Source: Gemmataceae bacterium (lineage in GTDB: Bacteria > Planctomycetota > Planctomycetia > Gemmatales > Gemmataceae). From it: a stretch of DNA of 62,333 bases. The notes beneath the pieces were generated by a model. The model was given only the letters and a program-made list of their open reading frames with translations. It did no database searches and was not told where the DNA came from. Position 1 is the first letter of the stretch. Each line of letters starts with the position of its first letter. The position numbers were made by a program, and so were the translations under genes. The DNA lies in contig SIAQ01000014.1 in the NCBI GenBank assembly GCA_009697105.1, forward strand, positions 1 to 62,333, given 5' to 3'. This document shows positions 24,997 through 33,588 of this stretch, in pieces.

Positions 24997-27501
24997 ATGA
25001 GCGCATTCCCGAAATCAATGCTTATTTTCCTGGCACTGTGCTTCCTGCCGAACACCCAAGTTGTCGGCCAGCCGAAACAGACGCGCGTCGCCATCGCCCA
25101 AGACGGCAAGCCCGCTTGGCCGATTATTGTGCCGAAGAACCCTAACGAGCGCATCCGCCTGGCGGCTAATAATCTGGCCGATTACCTTGGAAAGATCACC
25201 GGCGGGAAGTTCCAAGTCGAGTCCGGCGACGGCACGACGGGTTTGGCCGTCGGGTTGGCGAAAGACTTTCCCGCCATTGCCTCGCCCAAGGAACTCGCAT
25301 CCATCGATCCGACGCGTACTGAGGATTATTGGCTGCACTCGCACGACAAGGGCTTGCACATTCTGGGAGCCAGCGAACTCGCCGTCGAGCATGCGGTGTG
25401 GGACTTGCTTCAGCGATTCGGCCATCGCCAATTCTTTCCTGGCACGACGTGGGAAGTCGTGCCGAGCGAACGCAATCTCGCCATCGCCGTCGATTCGCTC
25501 GAACACCCGTCTTACAGCATGCGGCGAATCTGGTACGGGTTCGGCGCGGGCAGTTGGGCGGCCAAGCCGTACACCGACTGGTGCGCAAAGAATCGTGCGA
25601 CCTCGGGCATCGTGTTAAGCACCGGCCATGCGTATCAAGGAATCGCCTCACGCCACAAGGCCGAGTTCGAGAAGCGCCCCGAGTATCGCGGGCTTATCAA
25701 CGGCGAGAGAAAGTCGCACCAGTTCTGCATCTCGAACACTGACCTGCGTAAGCTCGTCGTGAAGGATTCGCTCGATCAATTCGCGAAGGACCCGTCACGC
25801 CAGTGTGTTTCTCTTGAACCTGCCGACGGCGGCGGGTGGTGCGAATGCAAGGAATGCAAAAAAATGGGCAGCGTCAGCGATCGCGTCGTCACGCTGGCCA
25901 ATCAAGTCGCTGATGCCGTGCATGCGAAGCATCCCAACAAGTTCGTTGGCCTATACGCATACAGCAGCCATTCACCACCGCCGACGATCAAGGTCCACCC
26001 GCGCGTTATCATCAATGTTGCCACCGCATTCATCCAAGGCGGGTATTCCGTCGATCAACTCATGATCGGTTGGCAGAAGCAAGGTGCGACGACCGGAGTT
26101 CGCGAATACTACAGCGTCAACACCTGGGATCGCGATCTGCCCGGCAAGGCACGTGGCGCCAATATCGAATACCTCACGCGAACCATCCCGCACTTCCATC
26201 AAAACGGCGCTCGCTTCATGTCCGCGGAGTCGAGCGATAACTGGGGCTGCAACGGCCTGGGCTATTACCTTACCGCTCGCATGCTCTGGGATGTCCGCGA
26301 AGCGAAGAGCGTCGAATCGCTGCGAGCTGACTTTCTCGACAAAGCCTTCGGCCCCGCCCAGAAGCCGATGGCGGAGTTCTATCGCCTGATCGACGCCAAG
26401 AGCAAGCCGCTGTTGACCGACGACCTGTTGGGCCGAATGTATCGCAAACTGGACGAGGCTCGCGGGCTCACTGCCGACGCGAAAATTCATGCACGCATCA
26501 ATGACCTGGTGCTCTACACTCGCTATGTCGAATTGTGGACCGATTACGCATCTGCACGGGGCGAAGCGAGACAGAAAGGTTTCGAGGCGGTCATCAAGCA
26601 TGCGCTGCGCATGCGCAAATCGATGATGATCCACACGCATGGCCTCGTGCGCGATCTCGCCAATCGCGACAAAACCGTGACGATGCCGAAAGAGGCAAAG
26701 ATCGCCAAGGAAGGCAAGAACCCGTGGCTGACGAGCGATCCGTTTGCAGAGGCCGACGTTCGCGCGATGTTGACGGCAGGCATCGCGACGCGAAAGCTTT
26801 TCGACTTCGAGCCGATCGCGTTCACCGATAACCTTGTGCCTGCAACGAAGCTCAAACTCGCCGCCGTCAAGACGGGCAGCGCCGGGCTTTACAGTCGCGG
26901 CGTGCGCGAGTTCCATACCTGGGCTGAACAGGCGCCGACGCAATTCAAGCTGCAAGCGGCCGGCGGCGTCGTCTACTCGAACAAGGGCGATGCGACCTAC
27001 AACCTGTTTCCCGCTGACGAGGTCGAAGGCAAATCGGTCAGCGAAGCCAAGGTGCTGCCGGACAAACTCGACCACGAGATCGTGCTGGCGACGACGTTCA
27101 AGGGGCTGCACCGCATCGTCGTCTCGGACCAAGGTGCCGGCGCACGCACGCATTGGCTCGACGGCATGCCGATGACGATCATCTCACGCCTGGATGCCCA
27201 GCCGAATCTGCTGGGCCGCTGGAGCATGTATTTTTATGTGCCGAAGGGAACGAAGGTCATCGGCGGCTACGCGTCCGGGCAAGGCGATTTGCTGGATAAC
27301 TTTGGCAAGAAAGTGCACAGTTTCGACAAGAAGGCGGGCTATTTCAGCATCCCTGTGTCGGCGGGCCAGGATGGCAAGCTATGGAAATTCCAAAACACCG
27401 CCGGCCAACGCCTGCTGATGACCGTACCGCCGTGCCTGGCTCGCAACGAACGCGAGTTGCTGTTGCCACGTGAGGTGGTAGAGCGCGACGCGGAGAAGTG
27501 A
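24997..27501 (+). CDS. Secreted DUF4838-domain protein, glycoside-hydrolase-like
   Basis: An 834-residue exported protein. The N-terminus MSAFPKSMLIFLALCFLPNT is a signal peptide. An N-terminal alpha/beta domain resembles the non-catalytic first domain of family 67 and related glycosidases (RLAANNLADYLGKITGGKFQ). The central DUF4838 domain contains QFCISNTDLRKLV, SLEPADGGGWCECKECKKMG and YAYSSHSPPP. The Cys pair WCECKEC is typical. A beta-rich C-terminal region follows. DUF4838 proteins are widespread in polysaccharide-degrading bacteria, but the reaction is not established. The ATG at 24997 has GGAGG 6 bases upstream. Confidence 0.85.
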   Translation: MSAFPKSMLIFLALCFLPNTQVVGQPKQTRVAIAQDGKPAWPIIVPKNPNERIRLAANNLADYLGKITGGKFQVESGDGTTGLAVGLAKDFPAIASPKELASIDPTRTEDYWLHSHDKGLHILGASELAVEHAVWDLLQRFGHRQFFPGTTWEVVPSERNLAIAVDSLEHPSYSMRRIWYGFGAGSWAAKPYTDWCAKNRATSGIVLSTGHAYQGIASRHKAEFEKRPEYRGLINGERKSHQFCISNTDLRKLVVKDSLDQFAKDPSRQCVSLEPADGGGWCECKECKKMGSVSDRVVTLANQVADAVHAKHPNKFVGLYAYSSHSPPPTIKVHPRVIINVATAFIQGGYSVDQLMIGWQKQGATTGVREYYSVNTWDRDLPGKARGANIEYLTRTIPHFHQNGARFMSAESSDNWGCNGLGYYLTARMLWDVREAKSVESLRADFLDKAFGPAQKPMAEFYRLIDAKSKPLLTDDLLGRMYRKLDEARGLTADAKIHARINDLVLYTRYVELWTDYASARGEARQKGFEAVIKHALRMRKSMMIHTHGLVRDLANRDKTVTMPKEAKIAKEGKNPWLTSDPFAEADVRAMLTAGIATRKLFDFEPIAFTDNLVPATKLKLAAVKTGSAGLYSRGVREFHTWAEQAPTQFKLQAAGGVVYSNKGDATYNLFPADEVEGKSVSEAKVLPDKLDHEIVLATTFKGLHRIVVSDQGAGARTHWLDGMPMTIISRLDAQPNLLGRWSMYFYVPKGTKVIGGYASGQGDLLDNFGKKVHSFDKKAGYFSIPVSAGQDGKLWKFQNTAGQRLLMTVPPCLARNERELLLPREVVERDAEK

Positions 27502-27547
27502 TTGTGCTATGAATGAATTTATACCTTTGCCGGGTGAGATAGACGCT

Positions 27548-27633
27548 TTTCCGAGCCGCGACCGTAAGGGAGTGGCCGACAGGATACGGTGCGGATTATG
27601 TCGGCTGCTCCCTTACGGTCGCGGCTCGGAAAT
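27548..27633. repeat. Inverted repeat, family D (TTTCCGAGCCGCGACCGTAAGGGAG)
   Basis: tttccgagccgcgaccgtaa then gggag pairs with ctccc then ttacggtcgcggctcggaaa; partial pairing continues through ggccgaca/tgtcggct. A near-identical copy lies at 40151-40237, where both arms carry the compensating change taa to tca. It sits between converging genes. Confidence 0.85.
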
Positions 27634-27743
27634 ATTTTGATCGGTTTGGAGAAGCGACAATTTCAACCGTGGGAAGTATACCGAATTGATGATCCGCCCT
27701 TTGAATGCGGCCAACAAGGAATCGGTTCTCCGCTTGCGGCAAT

Positions 27744-29588
27744 TCACTGCGTCTTCGCCGTCACTTCTTCGAGGATGCGTTGCTCGCGGGTCATCAGCCA
27801 ATCACCCTGCCAGCCTAGCGTCCAGCGATAGATGAGGACGAGAACGCCACATTCAGCAATCGACAACGGCAGCGCGATCGGCCAACCCTCAATTGAGGCG
27901 AAATGGGCGAGAAGTACCTCGATGCCGATCGGTAGCAGCACGACCGATTGGAATCCCGCGTGCAACATGAAGAGGCCGAGTTGAATCACGGTCGGCAGAA
28001 AATGCGTGCTGGCAGGCTTCAGGGTTCCTTGGGCCATTGGGATTGGCGCAAGAATCGAGCAAACGTTGGCCACCATCGCGAAGATTGCGAGCATCGACAC
28101 GAACTGAAATAAGAATGCCGCAAGATGATCAATGCGCATGGGGAAGGCGATCTGCGCCAACGCGACCATCGGCAGAGCCAGGACAGCTACGATCGGCGCT
28201 ACGGCGAGGTTTTTGCCAAGAAGAATCTCGCGCCGGGGAGCTGGACAGAGGACATAGGCACGAAAGGCGGCGCGGTCGAGCGCGAACTGGTTCGCCACCA
28301 GTTGCCAGGCCGTTAGTAATGCGATCGCCATGACACCGACGCAGACCAAGGGCCTGACCATAGCAGGCATGTACATCGGGCCGCGAAACATCATCGTACC
28401 GAAAATTCCCAGCATGATAATTGGCGACAAAAGCAACATCTTCGTCTCGGGCGCACGAATGATGGAGCGGAACGTCACCAGTGCGACGACGGCGGCGTAC
28501 TCGGACAGGCCCGGTATCTGTTTTTCGATCAGCGTGACTTTATCAGCCGGATCAAGCGGGGCGACGGATTTCGTCGGCGGCGGATTTGACACCGAATCGC
28601 CGGCCGTGAATTCGCCGAGGTACATGCGCAACGTCGTGCAGTAGGAACGCCAAAGGCTGGCGGCTCCGATCCCCGTCAAGACGAGCGTGGCCAAGATTGC
28701 GGGCAGCGGATTACCCTCAGCACACCAGGCGGCGCCGAGCGGCATCCACCCGATCGGCACGGCCAAATTCGCCACCCACGCGACTTCCTCGACCTGCGAC
28801 CACAGCTTCTTGCCTTGGCCTTTCGATTCCGATGTGCGTTTCCGAATGCTCTCCTGCACCTTTTCCGTGTGCTGGATCGCCGTGACCTTCCCAGCCCCGA
28901 ATTCGGCGTCGAGGTCTTTTTGATCCTTCGCCAGCTTCTCGCCAAAATCCTCCAAGGCTCCGCGCCACGGTTGTATGACGTTAATCAGATTCGGTGCCTG
29001 CGCAAAGAACACGAAGACCAGCGTGACGATGACAATCACCGTCCGCCGGCGGCGCGGATTTACCATCATCGACGCCAGCCAACCCTGGAAGTGATACGTC
29101 AATGCCGTCACGGCAAAGAAAAACGCGAGGATCGGGAATAGCGCAACCAAATACATGCTGTCCATCGACAACGTCATACCCATCACCAGTCCCGTCATGG
29201 CCGGCACGAATATCGCCAGGCTCAGGCTCAATAGCGTGCTGACGTAGTTGAGAACGAACACGCCAGCGACCGAAACGGGCAGATGCAGGAATTTGCTGAG
29301 GGACATCCCCTCGGATCGCTGCAATTCTTGCAAGATGCCGATCGACCACATAAAGAGAAACCCAAGAGCCAGGCCGTCCCAAACGAGCAGATGGACCGTC
29401 GGGTCGGCCTGGGGCATCGCGACATAGCCGATCACGAAGGCGCCGATGAATAGGCTGACGATGCTGGGAATCGCCAGCACGCCAAGAATCCCAAAGACGA
29501 TGAGATTGGCCGTCGAGCCGCGAGTGAGCTGGTTGACGAACAACCGCCAGCGCAACCAGATGAAGGCGCGAAGGTGCTCGATGTTCAT
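27744..29588 (-). CDS. ABC-2-type transporter permease
   Basis: A 614-residue integral membrane protein with roughly 12 hydrophobic segments in two blocks (for example ANLIVFGILGVLAIPSIVSL; MYLVALFPILAFFFAVTALT; PLVCVGVMAIALLTAWQLVA). A central charged loop (residues 220-260, EKLAKDQKDLDAEFGAGKVT) separates them. Its ATG at 29588 overlaps the TGA of the upstream ATPase (ATGA), implying translational coupling, and AAGGAG lies 7 bases upstream. With the ATPase it should form an exporter, but that partner is frameshifted here. Substrate unknown. Confidence 0.85.
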   Translation of the reverse strand: MNIEHLRAFIWLRWRLFVNQLTRGSTANLIVFGILGVLAIPSIVSLFIGAFVIGYVAMPQADPTVHLLVWDGLALGFLFMWSIGILQELQRSEGMSLSKFLHLPVSVAGVFVLNYVSTLLSLSLAIFVPAMTGLVMGMTLSMDSMYLVALFPILAFFFAVTALTYHFQGWLASMMVNPRRRRTVIVIVTLVFVFFAQAPNLINVIQPWRGALEDFGEKLAKDQKDLDAEFGAGKVTAIQHTEKVQESIRKRTSESKGQGKKLWSQVEEVAWVANLAVPIGWMPLGAAWCAEGNPLPAILATLVLTGIGAASLWRSYCTTLRMYLGEFTAGDSVSNPPPTKSVAPLDPADKVTLIEKQIPGLSEYAAVVALVTFRSIIRAPETKMLLLSPIIMLGIFGTMMFRGPMYMPAMVRPLVCVGVMAIALLTAWQLVANQFALDRAAFRAYVLCPAPRREILLGKNLAVAPIVAVLALPMVALAQIAFPMRIDHLAAFLFQFVSMLAIFAMVANVCSILAPIPMAQGTLKPASTHFLPTVIQLGLFMLHAGFQSVVLLPIGIEVLLAHFASIEGWPIALPLSIAECGVLVLIYRWTLGWQGDWLMTREQRILEEVTAKTQ

Positions 29589-30365
29589 CGCCCTACTCCT
29601 TCGAGCCACGGGAGCTTGTGCGAAGCTTCGCCGTCAAGACCGGCGCCGGCCTTTTCGAGAAACCGCGTCTCCAGCGAGCTGCCTTGCCGTAATTCTTCGA
29701 GCGACGATTGTTCGACGAGTTTGCCTTTGACGATAATGCCAACGTGCGTGCACAACCTCTCGACAATCTCCAAAATATGCGACGTGAGAAACACCGTCGA
29801 ACCGCGGGCGACGAACCCCGCCAGCAGATCGCGGATGACGCGCGACGTGACGGCATCAACGCCCTCGAACGGCTCGTCGAGAAACAGCAGATCGGGGTTG
29901 GGCAGCAGTGCCGCCGCCAGCGCGAGCTTCTTCTTCATGCCGTGCGAGTATTCCATCGCCAGCTTCTTTTCCTCCGCTTCCAATCCTAGTATGGCCAGCA
30001 ACTCATCAATGCGGGTACGGATCGTCTCGCGCGGCACGAGATACATTCGGCCCACGAACGTGAGATACTCGCTCGCGTGCGGTGAGGTTGTCGAAAAGCG
30101 CAAGGTCTTCGGGGATGACGCCGACGCGCTTCTTCGCTTCGATCGATTCGACGCGGTCGGCCATGTTGTAGCCGAGCACGCGCATCTCGCCGTTGGAAGG
30201 TGCGAGCAAGCCGGTGAGCATTTTGATGGTGGTGGATTTGCCGGCGCCGTTGGGTCCGAGAAAGCCGTAGAAGGTCCCTCTCTCGACGCGAAGATCGATG
30301 CCATCGACGGCGCGAAAATCGCCGAAGCTGCGCGAAAGCTGCGAGGTTTCGATGGCGAGGGTCAT
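29585..30365 (-). pseudogene. ABC transporter ATP-binding protein, frameshifted by a 4-bp tandem duplication
   Basis: The first frame, from ATG 30365, carries the Walker A GPNGAGKSTTIKML and the Q-loop region GVIPEDLALFDNLTARE. The remaining half (YLTFVGRMYLVPRE, signature YSHGMKKKLALAAALL, Walker B DLLFLDEPFEGVDA, H-loop LTSHILEIVER) is in another frame. At 30068-30075 the plus strand reads CTCGCTCG; removing one CTCG joins LTARE directly to YLTFVG as in related ABC proteins. The event is therefore a clean 4-bp duplication. The product would be truncated before the signature motif, making the coupled permease useless unless the frame is restored by slippage or another ATPase serves. Confidence 0.85.
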
Positions 30366-30387
30366 GATAAATGGGTCCAGAATAAGA

Positions 30388-30417
30388 TTGCCAACGCAGA
30401 AGGCGCTGTGGTAGAAT
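30388..30417 (+). promoter_or_regulatory. Promoter of DUF1559 paralogue 1
   Basis: TTGCCA (30388-30393) and TAGAAT (30412-30417) with an 18-base spacer ending gctgtgg. The same arrangement, with the same bases around the -10, precedes paralogue 2 at 32268-32297. Confidence 0.65.
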
Positions 30418-30470
30418 CTTATTTGATTAGGCGATTTATTACCATGTCGGCATAGAAAATTGGCGAACCA

Positions 30471-31553
30471 ATGACTGCATACGTCTGTCCGCGTTGCGAT
30501 GCACGGATCGAATCGACGGGATCGGAGTATCGACCGGTCCGTTGCGAGGCGTGCGAACTCAAGTTTGGCGTGGCCGTCGAATGCGTGCGACAGGCGGAAA
30601 CGTCCGTGGAGTGTGCGTTCGCAACCCCGGACGATGCGGCGATGGCACGCGTGCAAATTGCGCCGCCGGTCGCGGGCGGCTTCTGCGAAGGCTTGCCGCC
30701 GATGCCCCTGCCGACGCAGGCGGAGCGGCCGATACGTTCGCGCTTTCCGTGGGGCAATGCTGTCGGCGTGGGGTTCGTATTGCTCGTGGTGGTCGGGTTT
30801 GGCGTGCAGTGGGTGCAAAAGGTTCGTGAATCGTCTGCTCGGACGCAATCAGTCAGTAACGTCAAAAACATCGCGTTGGCCACACTCGCATTTCATGATG
30901 CTCACAAACGTCTGCCGTTCAATGGCACACAGCGTGCCATCGCCGGTGACGTAACGAGCGGTAGCTGGGGGTTCATATTGCTTCCATACCTGGATCAAGC
31001 TGGCATGCTCCATGCAGCGAATCGCAATTGGAGCGTCGAAACTTACCTCTGCCCAGGTCGTGGTCGGCCGGCGTTGTGCACAGGTGACGGCGGGTCGGGA
31101 GCGTGGTCGGATTTTTGCATCAATCCGTTTCTCAACTCGAACACCGGCCAGGCCGATGCGCCGGACCGAAAGTTGACGATGGTCGGCATCACGAATGGCA
31201 CGTCGCACACGATCTTTTTCGGACCGGGACGGATGCAACCCGCGCACTACACGAATAGCGGTACCGTACCGGGCGTCACGGATACCATCTTCAGCGGCGG
31301 TAGTGTGAGCACCTGTCGCGGCAATCCGAACGTCTTGATGGCACCCGATGGCAACGACGCTCAACCCGGACAGTGGGGCGGGCCGTTTCGGCAGGGCTGT
31401 CTGATGGCGATGGGCGACGGCACCGTGCGAATGTATCCCTACACAACGGAAATGGGACGAGTGCTTCCGGATGGGAGTTCAGCGGAGGCCGGCTCAATAG
31501 CGGGCTATCTAACCCCACGCGGCTGTGAGGCTGTAACGATCGGATGCGATTAA
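30471..31553 (+). CDS. DUF1559-family protein with N-terminal zinc ribbon and one membrane span (paralogue 1)
   Basis: A 360-residue protein. Residues 5-25 form a zinc ribbon (CPRC...CEAC). A transmembrane helix follows (VGVGFVLLVVVGFGVQWV, about residues 98-115). The rest is a DUF1559 domain: SNVKNIALATLAFHDAHKRL, GSWGFILLPYLDQ, a Cys-rich central part, and the terminal GCLMAMGDGTVRMYPY (the H-X9-DG-like end motif). Classical DUF1559 proteins begin with a prepilin leader; here that leader is replaced by zinc ribbon plus helix. Planctomycetes encode many such proteins with unknown roles at the cell surface. It is a tandem paralogue of 32379-33473. Confidence 0.85.
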   Translation: MTAYVCPRCDARIESTGSEYRPVRCEACELKFGVAVECVRQAETSVECAFATPDDAAMARVQIAPPVAGGFCEGLPPMPLPTQAERPIRSRFPWGNAVGVGFVLLVVVGFGVQWVQKVRESSARTQSVSNVKNIALATLAFHDAHKRLPFNGTQRAIAGDVTSGSWGFILLPYLDQAGMLHAANRNWSVETYLCPGRGRPALCTGDGGSGAWSDFCINPFLNSNTGQADAPDRKLTMVGITNGTSHTIFFGPGRMQPAHYTNSGTVPGVTDTIFSGGSVSTCRGNPNVLMAPDGNDAQPGQWGGPFRQGCLMAMGDGTVRMYPYTTEMGRVLPDGSSAEAGSIAGYLTPRGCEAVTIGCD

Positions 31554-31580
31554 ATCTTGCCGTCAACTGACTGTGGCGGC

Positions 31581-31949
31581 CTATTTGATGTCTTCCGCCG
31601 CGGCTTCCTTCAACGCTCGATCGATCTTGGCGATGGTCGGCACGCTCGGCTTGTTTTTGCCGTGTTCGATGCGATTGAGGGTTTCCGCACGAACCCCGGC
31701 GCGACGCGCCAGGTCCGCTTGCGACAAGCCCAGTTTGCGGCGAGCGCGAAGAATGTCGCGTGCTTGCAGGATTGCCAGAGCTTCGAGCGCGGGATAGTTG
31801 CCGTCGGCATCCGGCGTAGGCAGATCGGGTTCCCATACGTCTGCCTTGCGTAAGAGGGTTTCATAGGCCGCCTCGTCGAGCATCACCATCCGTTTGCCTT
31901 TGACGGTGACGTGTTTCGCTGTCGGAGGCTTTGGCTGTTTGGTCTTCAT
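31581..31949 (-). CDS. Xre-family antitoxin (HigA-like)
   Basis: A 122-residue protein whose C-terminal half is a helix-turn-helix of the Xre type (ILRARRKLGLSQADLARRAG, then VRAETLNRIEHGKNKPSVPT). The N-terminal half, with VTVKGKRMVMLDEAAYETLL, probably binds the toxin. GGAG lies 8 bases before the ATG at 31949. It is encoded after the RelE-like toxin and overlaps its 3' end by 89 bases. In such toxin-first modules the antitoxin normally represses the shared promoter. Confidence 0.85.
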   Translation of the reverse strand: MKTKQPKPPTAKHVTVKGKRMVMLDEAAYETLLRKADVWEPDLPTPDADGNYPALEALAILQARDILRARRKLGLSQADLARRAGVRAETLNRIEHGKNKPSVPTIAKIDRALKEAAAEDIK

Positions 31950-32163
31950 AAATTTTGCTCCGATGGGCAATTTTATCCACAACGACGTTTTCGCCGTTCA
32001 GGTGAAACCGCTCGCGGTAATCGCCCGTGCGGACGCGATACCAGCCGGCCAGATCACCGGAAAGTGCTTTGGCGCCGCTCACGTCGGGCCAATGTTCGAG
32101 CCGCTGAAAGAGCTTGCCGATGCGTTCCCAGATCACGCGCGGCAGCTTTGCGAGTTCCTTCAA
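31861..32163 (-). CDS. RelE/HigB-family toxin
   Basis: A protein of about 100 residues. Its core, LAGWYRVRTGDYRERF followed by VVVDKIAHRSKIYED, is the typical RelE/ParE fold, whose members cleave mRNA on the ribosome or target gyrase. No in-frame ATG or GTG is available: the frame opens after a TGA near 32217 and the first usual start is TTG at 32163, without a good ribosome binding site. Family members would have about 10 more residues; the sequence upstream of the TTG translates as plausible family sequence (SVSVSPSALKELAKLP). The true start may be a rare codon, or the gene may be crippled. Confidence 0.75.
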   Translation of the reverse strand: MKELAKLPRVIWERIGKLFQRLEHWPDVSGAKALSGDLAGWYRVRTGDYRERFHLNGENVVVDKIAHRSKIYEDQTAKASDSETRHRQRQTDGDARRGGL

Positions 32164-32199
32164 TGCGGACGGACTTACGGATACGCTCGCCGTGAGATA

Positions 32200-32228
32200 A
32201 TTATCCCTGCCGTGTCAAGACTTGTCAA
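32200..32228 (-). promoter_or_regulatory. Promoter of the RelE/Xre module
   Basis: On the minus strand TTGACA (32228-32223) and GATAAT (32205-32200) are spaced by 17 bases, close to the ideal sigma-70 promoter. A second TTGACA follows 10 bases after the first (tcttgacaagtcttgacac), a direct repeat that may be the antitoxin operator. Confidence 0.65.
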
Positions 32229-32267
32229 GACATGCGAAAGCGCGTTTCCTCATTCTCGAAAAAATGA

Positions 32268-32297
32268 TTGGCAGCGAGGACGACGCTGTGGTAGAAT
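32268..32297 (+). promoter_or_regulatory. Promoter of DUF1559 paralogue 2
   Basis: TTGGCA (32268-32273) and TAGAAT (32292-32297) with an 18-base spacer ending cgctgtgg. The context gctgtggtagaatc and, further on, accatgtc and gaaattggcga match the region before paralogue 1. Confidence 0.65.
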
Positions 32298-32378
32298 CCT
32301 ATCCATCACCCGTTTGGATACCATGTCAGCAGCGTGAAATTGGCGACCTTCCACATCAACCGAAGAAAGGGGTCCGTC

Positions 32379-33473
32379 ATGGATTCATACATCTGTCCGC
32401 TCTGCGATGGTCGGTTTGCGTTTGTCGGAACAGGGAATCAGCCCGTGACCTGCACGACATGCGAATCGACGTATGGGCGAGTCGTCGAGTGCGTGCGTCA
32501 CTCAGAATTGCCCGTGGAGAACGCTTTCGCAACACCAACCGATGCGGCGATTGCGCGGGAGGCGACAACGCCGACGGTCGCAAGCGGATTCTACGAAGGC
32601 CTGCCGCCGATGCCGATGGCTACGCAAGCGGAGCGCCCGGCCCGTTGGCGGTTTCCGTGGATTTCGGCATCGGCTGTTGGGTTGATTTTTGCCGTATTGG
32701 GCTGCCTTTTGATAACAACGGTGCAGAGGGTGCGCGATGCGGCTTCCCGAACGCGCTCGACCAACAACCTCAAGATCCTCGGCCTGGCGGCTCATGGTTT
32801 TCACGATGCCAACAAACGCTTGCCCTTCAACGGCACCAAACCCGCAGTCGGCGGCGACAACACGAGCGGCAGTTGGGCGTTCATGTTGCTGCCGTATCTC
32901 GATGAGAAAGCGATGTACGACAATGTCGATCGCACGCGCGGCTTGCCGGTGCTGCTATGCCCAGGTCGTGGCCGACCGGTGATGTGCGCGTACGACGGCG
33001 GGCCGGGAGCGTGGTCGGATTATTGCCTCAATCCATTTCTCAATTCAAACATCGGTCAAGCCGATGCCCGCGACAAAGGACGGACGATGATGGGGATCAC
33101 CGATGGCTCATCCAATACGATTTTTGCCGGGCACGGTCGCCTGCGGGCGGCTTACTACGGGATGGCCAAAACTGATTACGGATTCACCGCCAGCATTTTC
33201 ATTGGCGGGAGCGAAGGCACCTGTCGCGGCAACCCCAACGTGGTGATGGCGCCCGACGCCAACGACGCCAAACCCGGCGAGTGGGGCGGGCCGTTCTCGC
33301 AAGGTTGTCTGATGGCGATGTGCGACGGCACCGTGCGGATGTTTCCGTACACGCTGGTTGGCGGACAAATTGATTATGGTGGAAGGGCGTATCCGTTTCC
33401 GGCCGTTGCGGGATTCCTGACGCCAAACGGAGGCGAAACCAGTGCTCCTTGCGGTGATAAGAATGGCGACTGA
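32379..33473 (+). CDS. DUF1559-family protein with N-terminal zinc ribbon and one membrane span (paralogue 2)
   Basis: A 364-residue tandem paralogue of 30471-31553 with identical architecture: zinc ribbon (CPLC...CTTC), a linker containing YEGLPPMPMATQAERPARWR, a membrane helix (ASAVGLIFAVLGCLLITTV), then the DUF1559 domain (NNLKILGLAAHGFHDANKRL; GSWAFMLLPYLDE; GCLMAMCDGTVRMFPY). Blocks of near-identity such as SNTIFAGHGR/SHTIFFGPGR suggest a fairly recent duplication. The ATG at 32379 has AAAGGGG 7 bases upstream. The role is unknown; a surface or periplasmic structural function is likely from the family. Confidence 0.85.
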   Translation: MDSYICPLCDGRFAFVGTGNQPVTCTTCESTYGRVVECVRHSELPVENAFATPTDAAIAREATTPTVASGFYEGLPPMPMATQAERPARWRFPWISASAVGLIFAVLGCLLITTVQRVRDAASRTRSTNNLKILGLAAHGFHDANKRLPFNGTKPAVGGDNTSGSWAFMLLPYLDEKAMYDNVDRTRGLPVLLCPGRGRPVMCAYDGGPGAWSDYCLNPFLNSNIGQADARDKGRTMMGITDGSSNTIFAGHGRLRAAYYGMAKTDYGFTASIFIGGSEGTCRGNPNVVMAPDANDAKPGEWGGPFSQGCLMAMCDGTVRMFPYTLVGGQIDYGGRAYPFPAVAGFLTPNGGETSAPCGDKNGD

Positions 33474-33499
33474 ATGCGGCGCTAGGCCGATTCTGTATT

Positions 33500-33555
33500 G
33501 CCGCTTGCGGCTTAGCGCTCGCAAGGTGCCATGCGAGCGCTAAGCCGCAAGCGGC
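33500..33555. repeat. Perfect inverted repeat, family A
   Basis: gccgcttgcggcttagcgctcgca pairs with tgcgagcgctaagccgcaagcggc (24-base arms) around aggtgcca. It separates two convergent genes and could end transcription in both directions. Confidence 0.9.
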
Positions 33556-33588
33556 GAATCGGGAAGTTATTTCGGCGTGCCTAAATGA

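Noticed and set aside
32379..33473. Paralogue 2 as a type IV pilin
   Set aside because: There is no prepilin peptidase cleavage site at the N-terminus; a zinc ribbon precedes the membrane helix.
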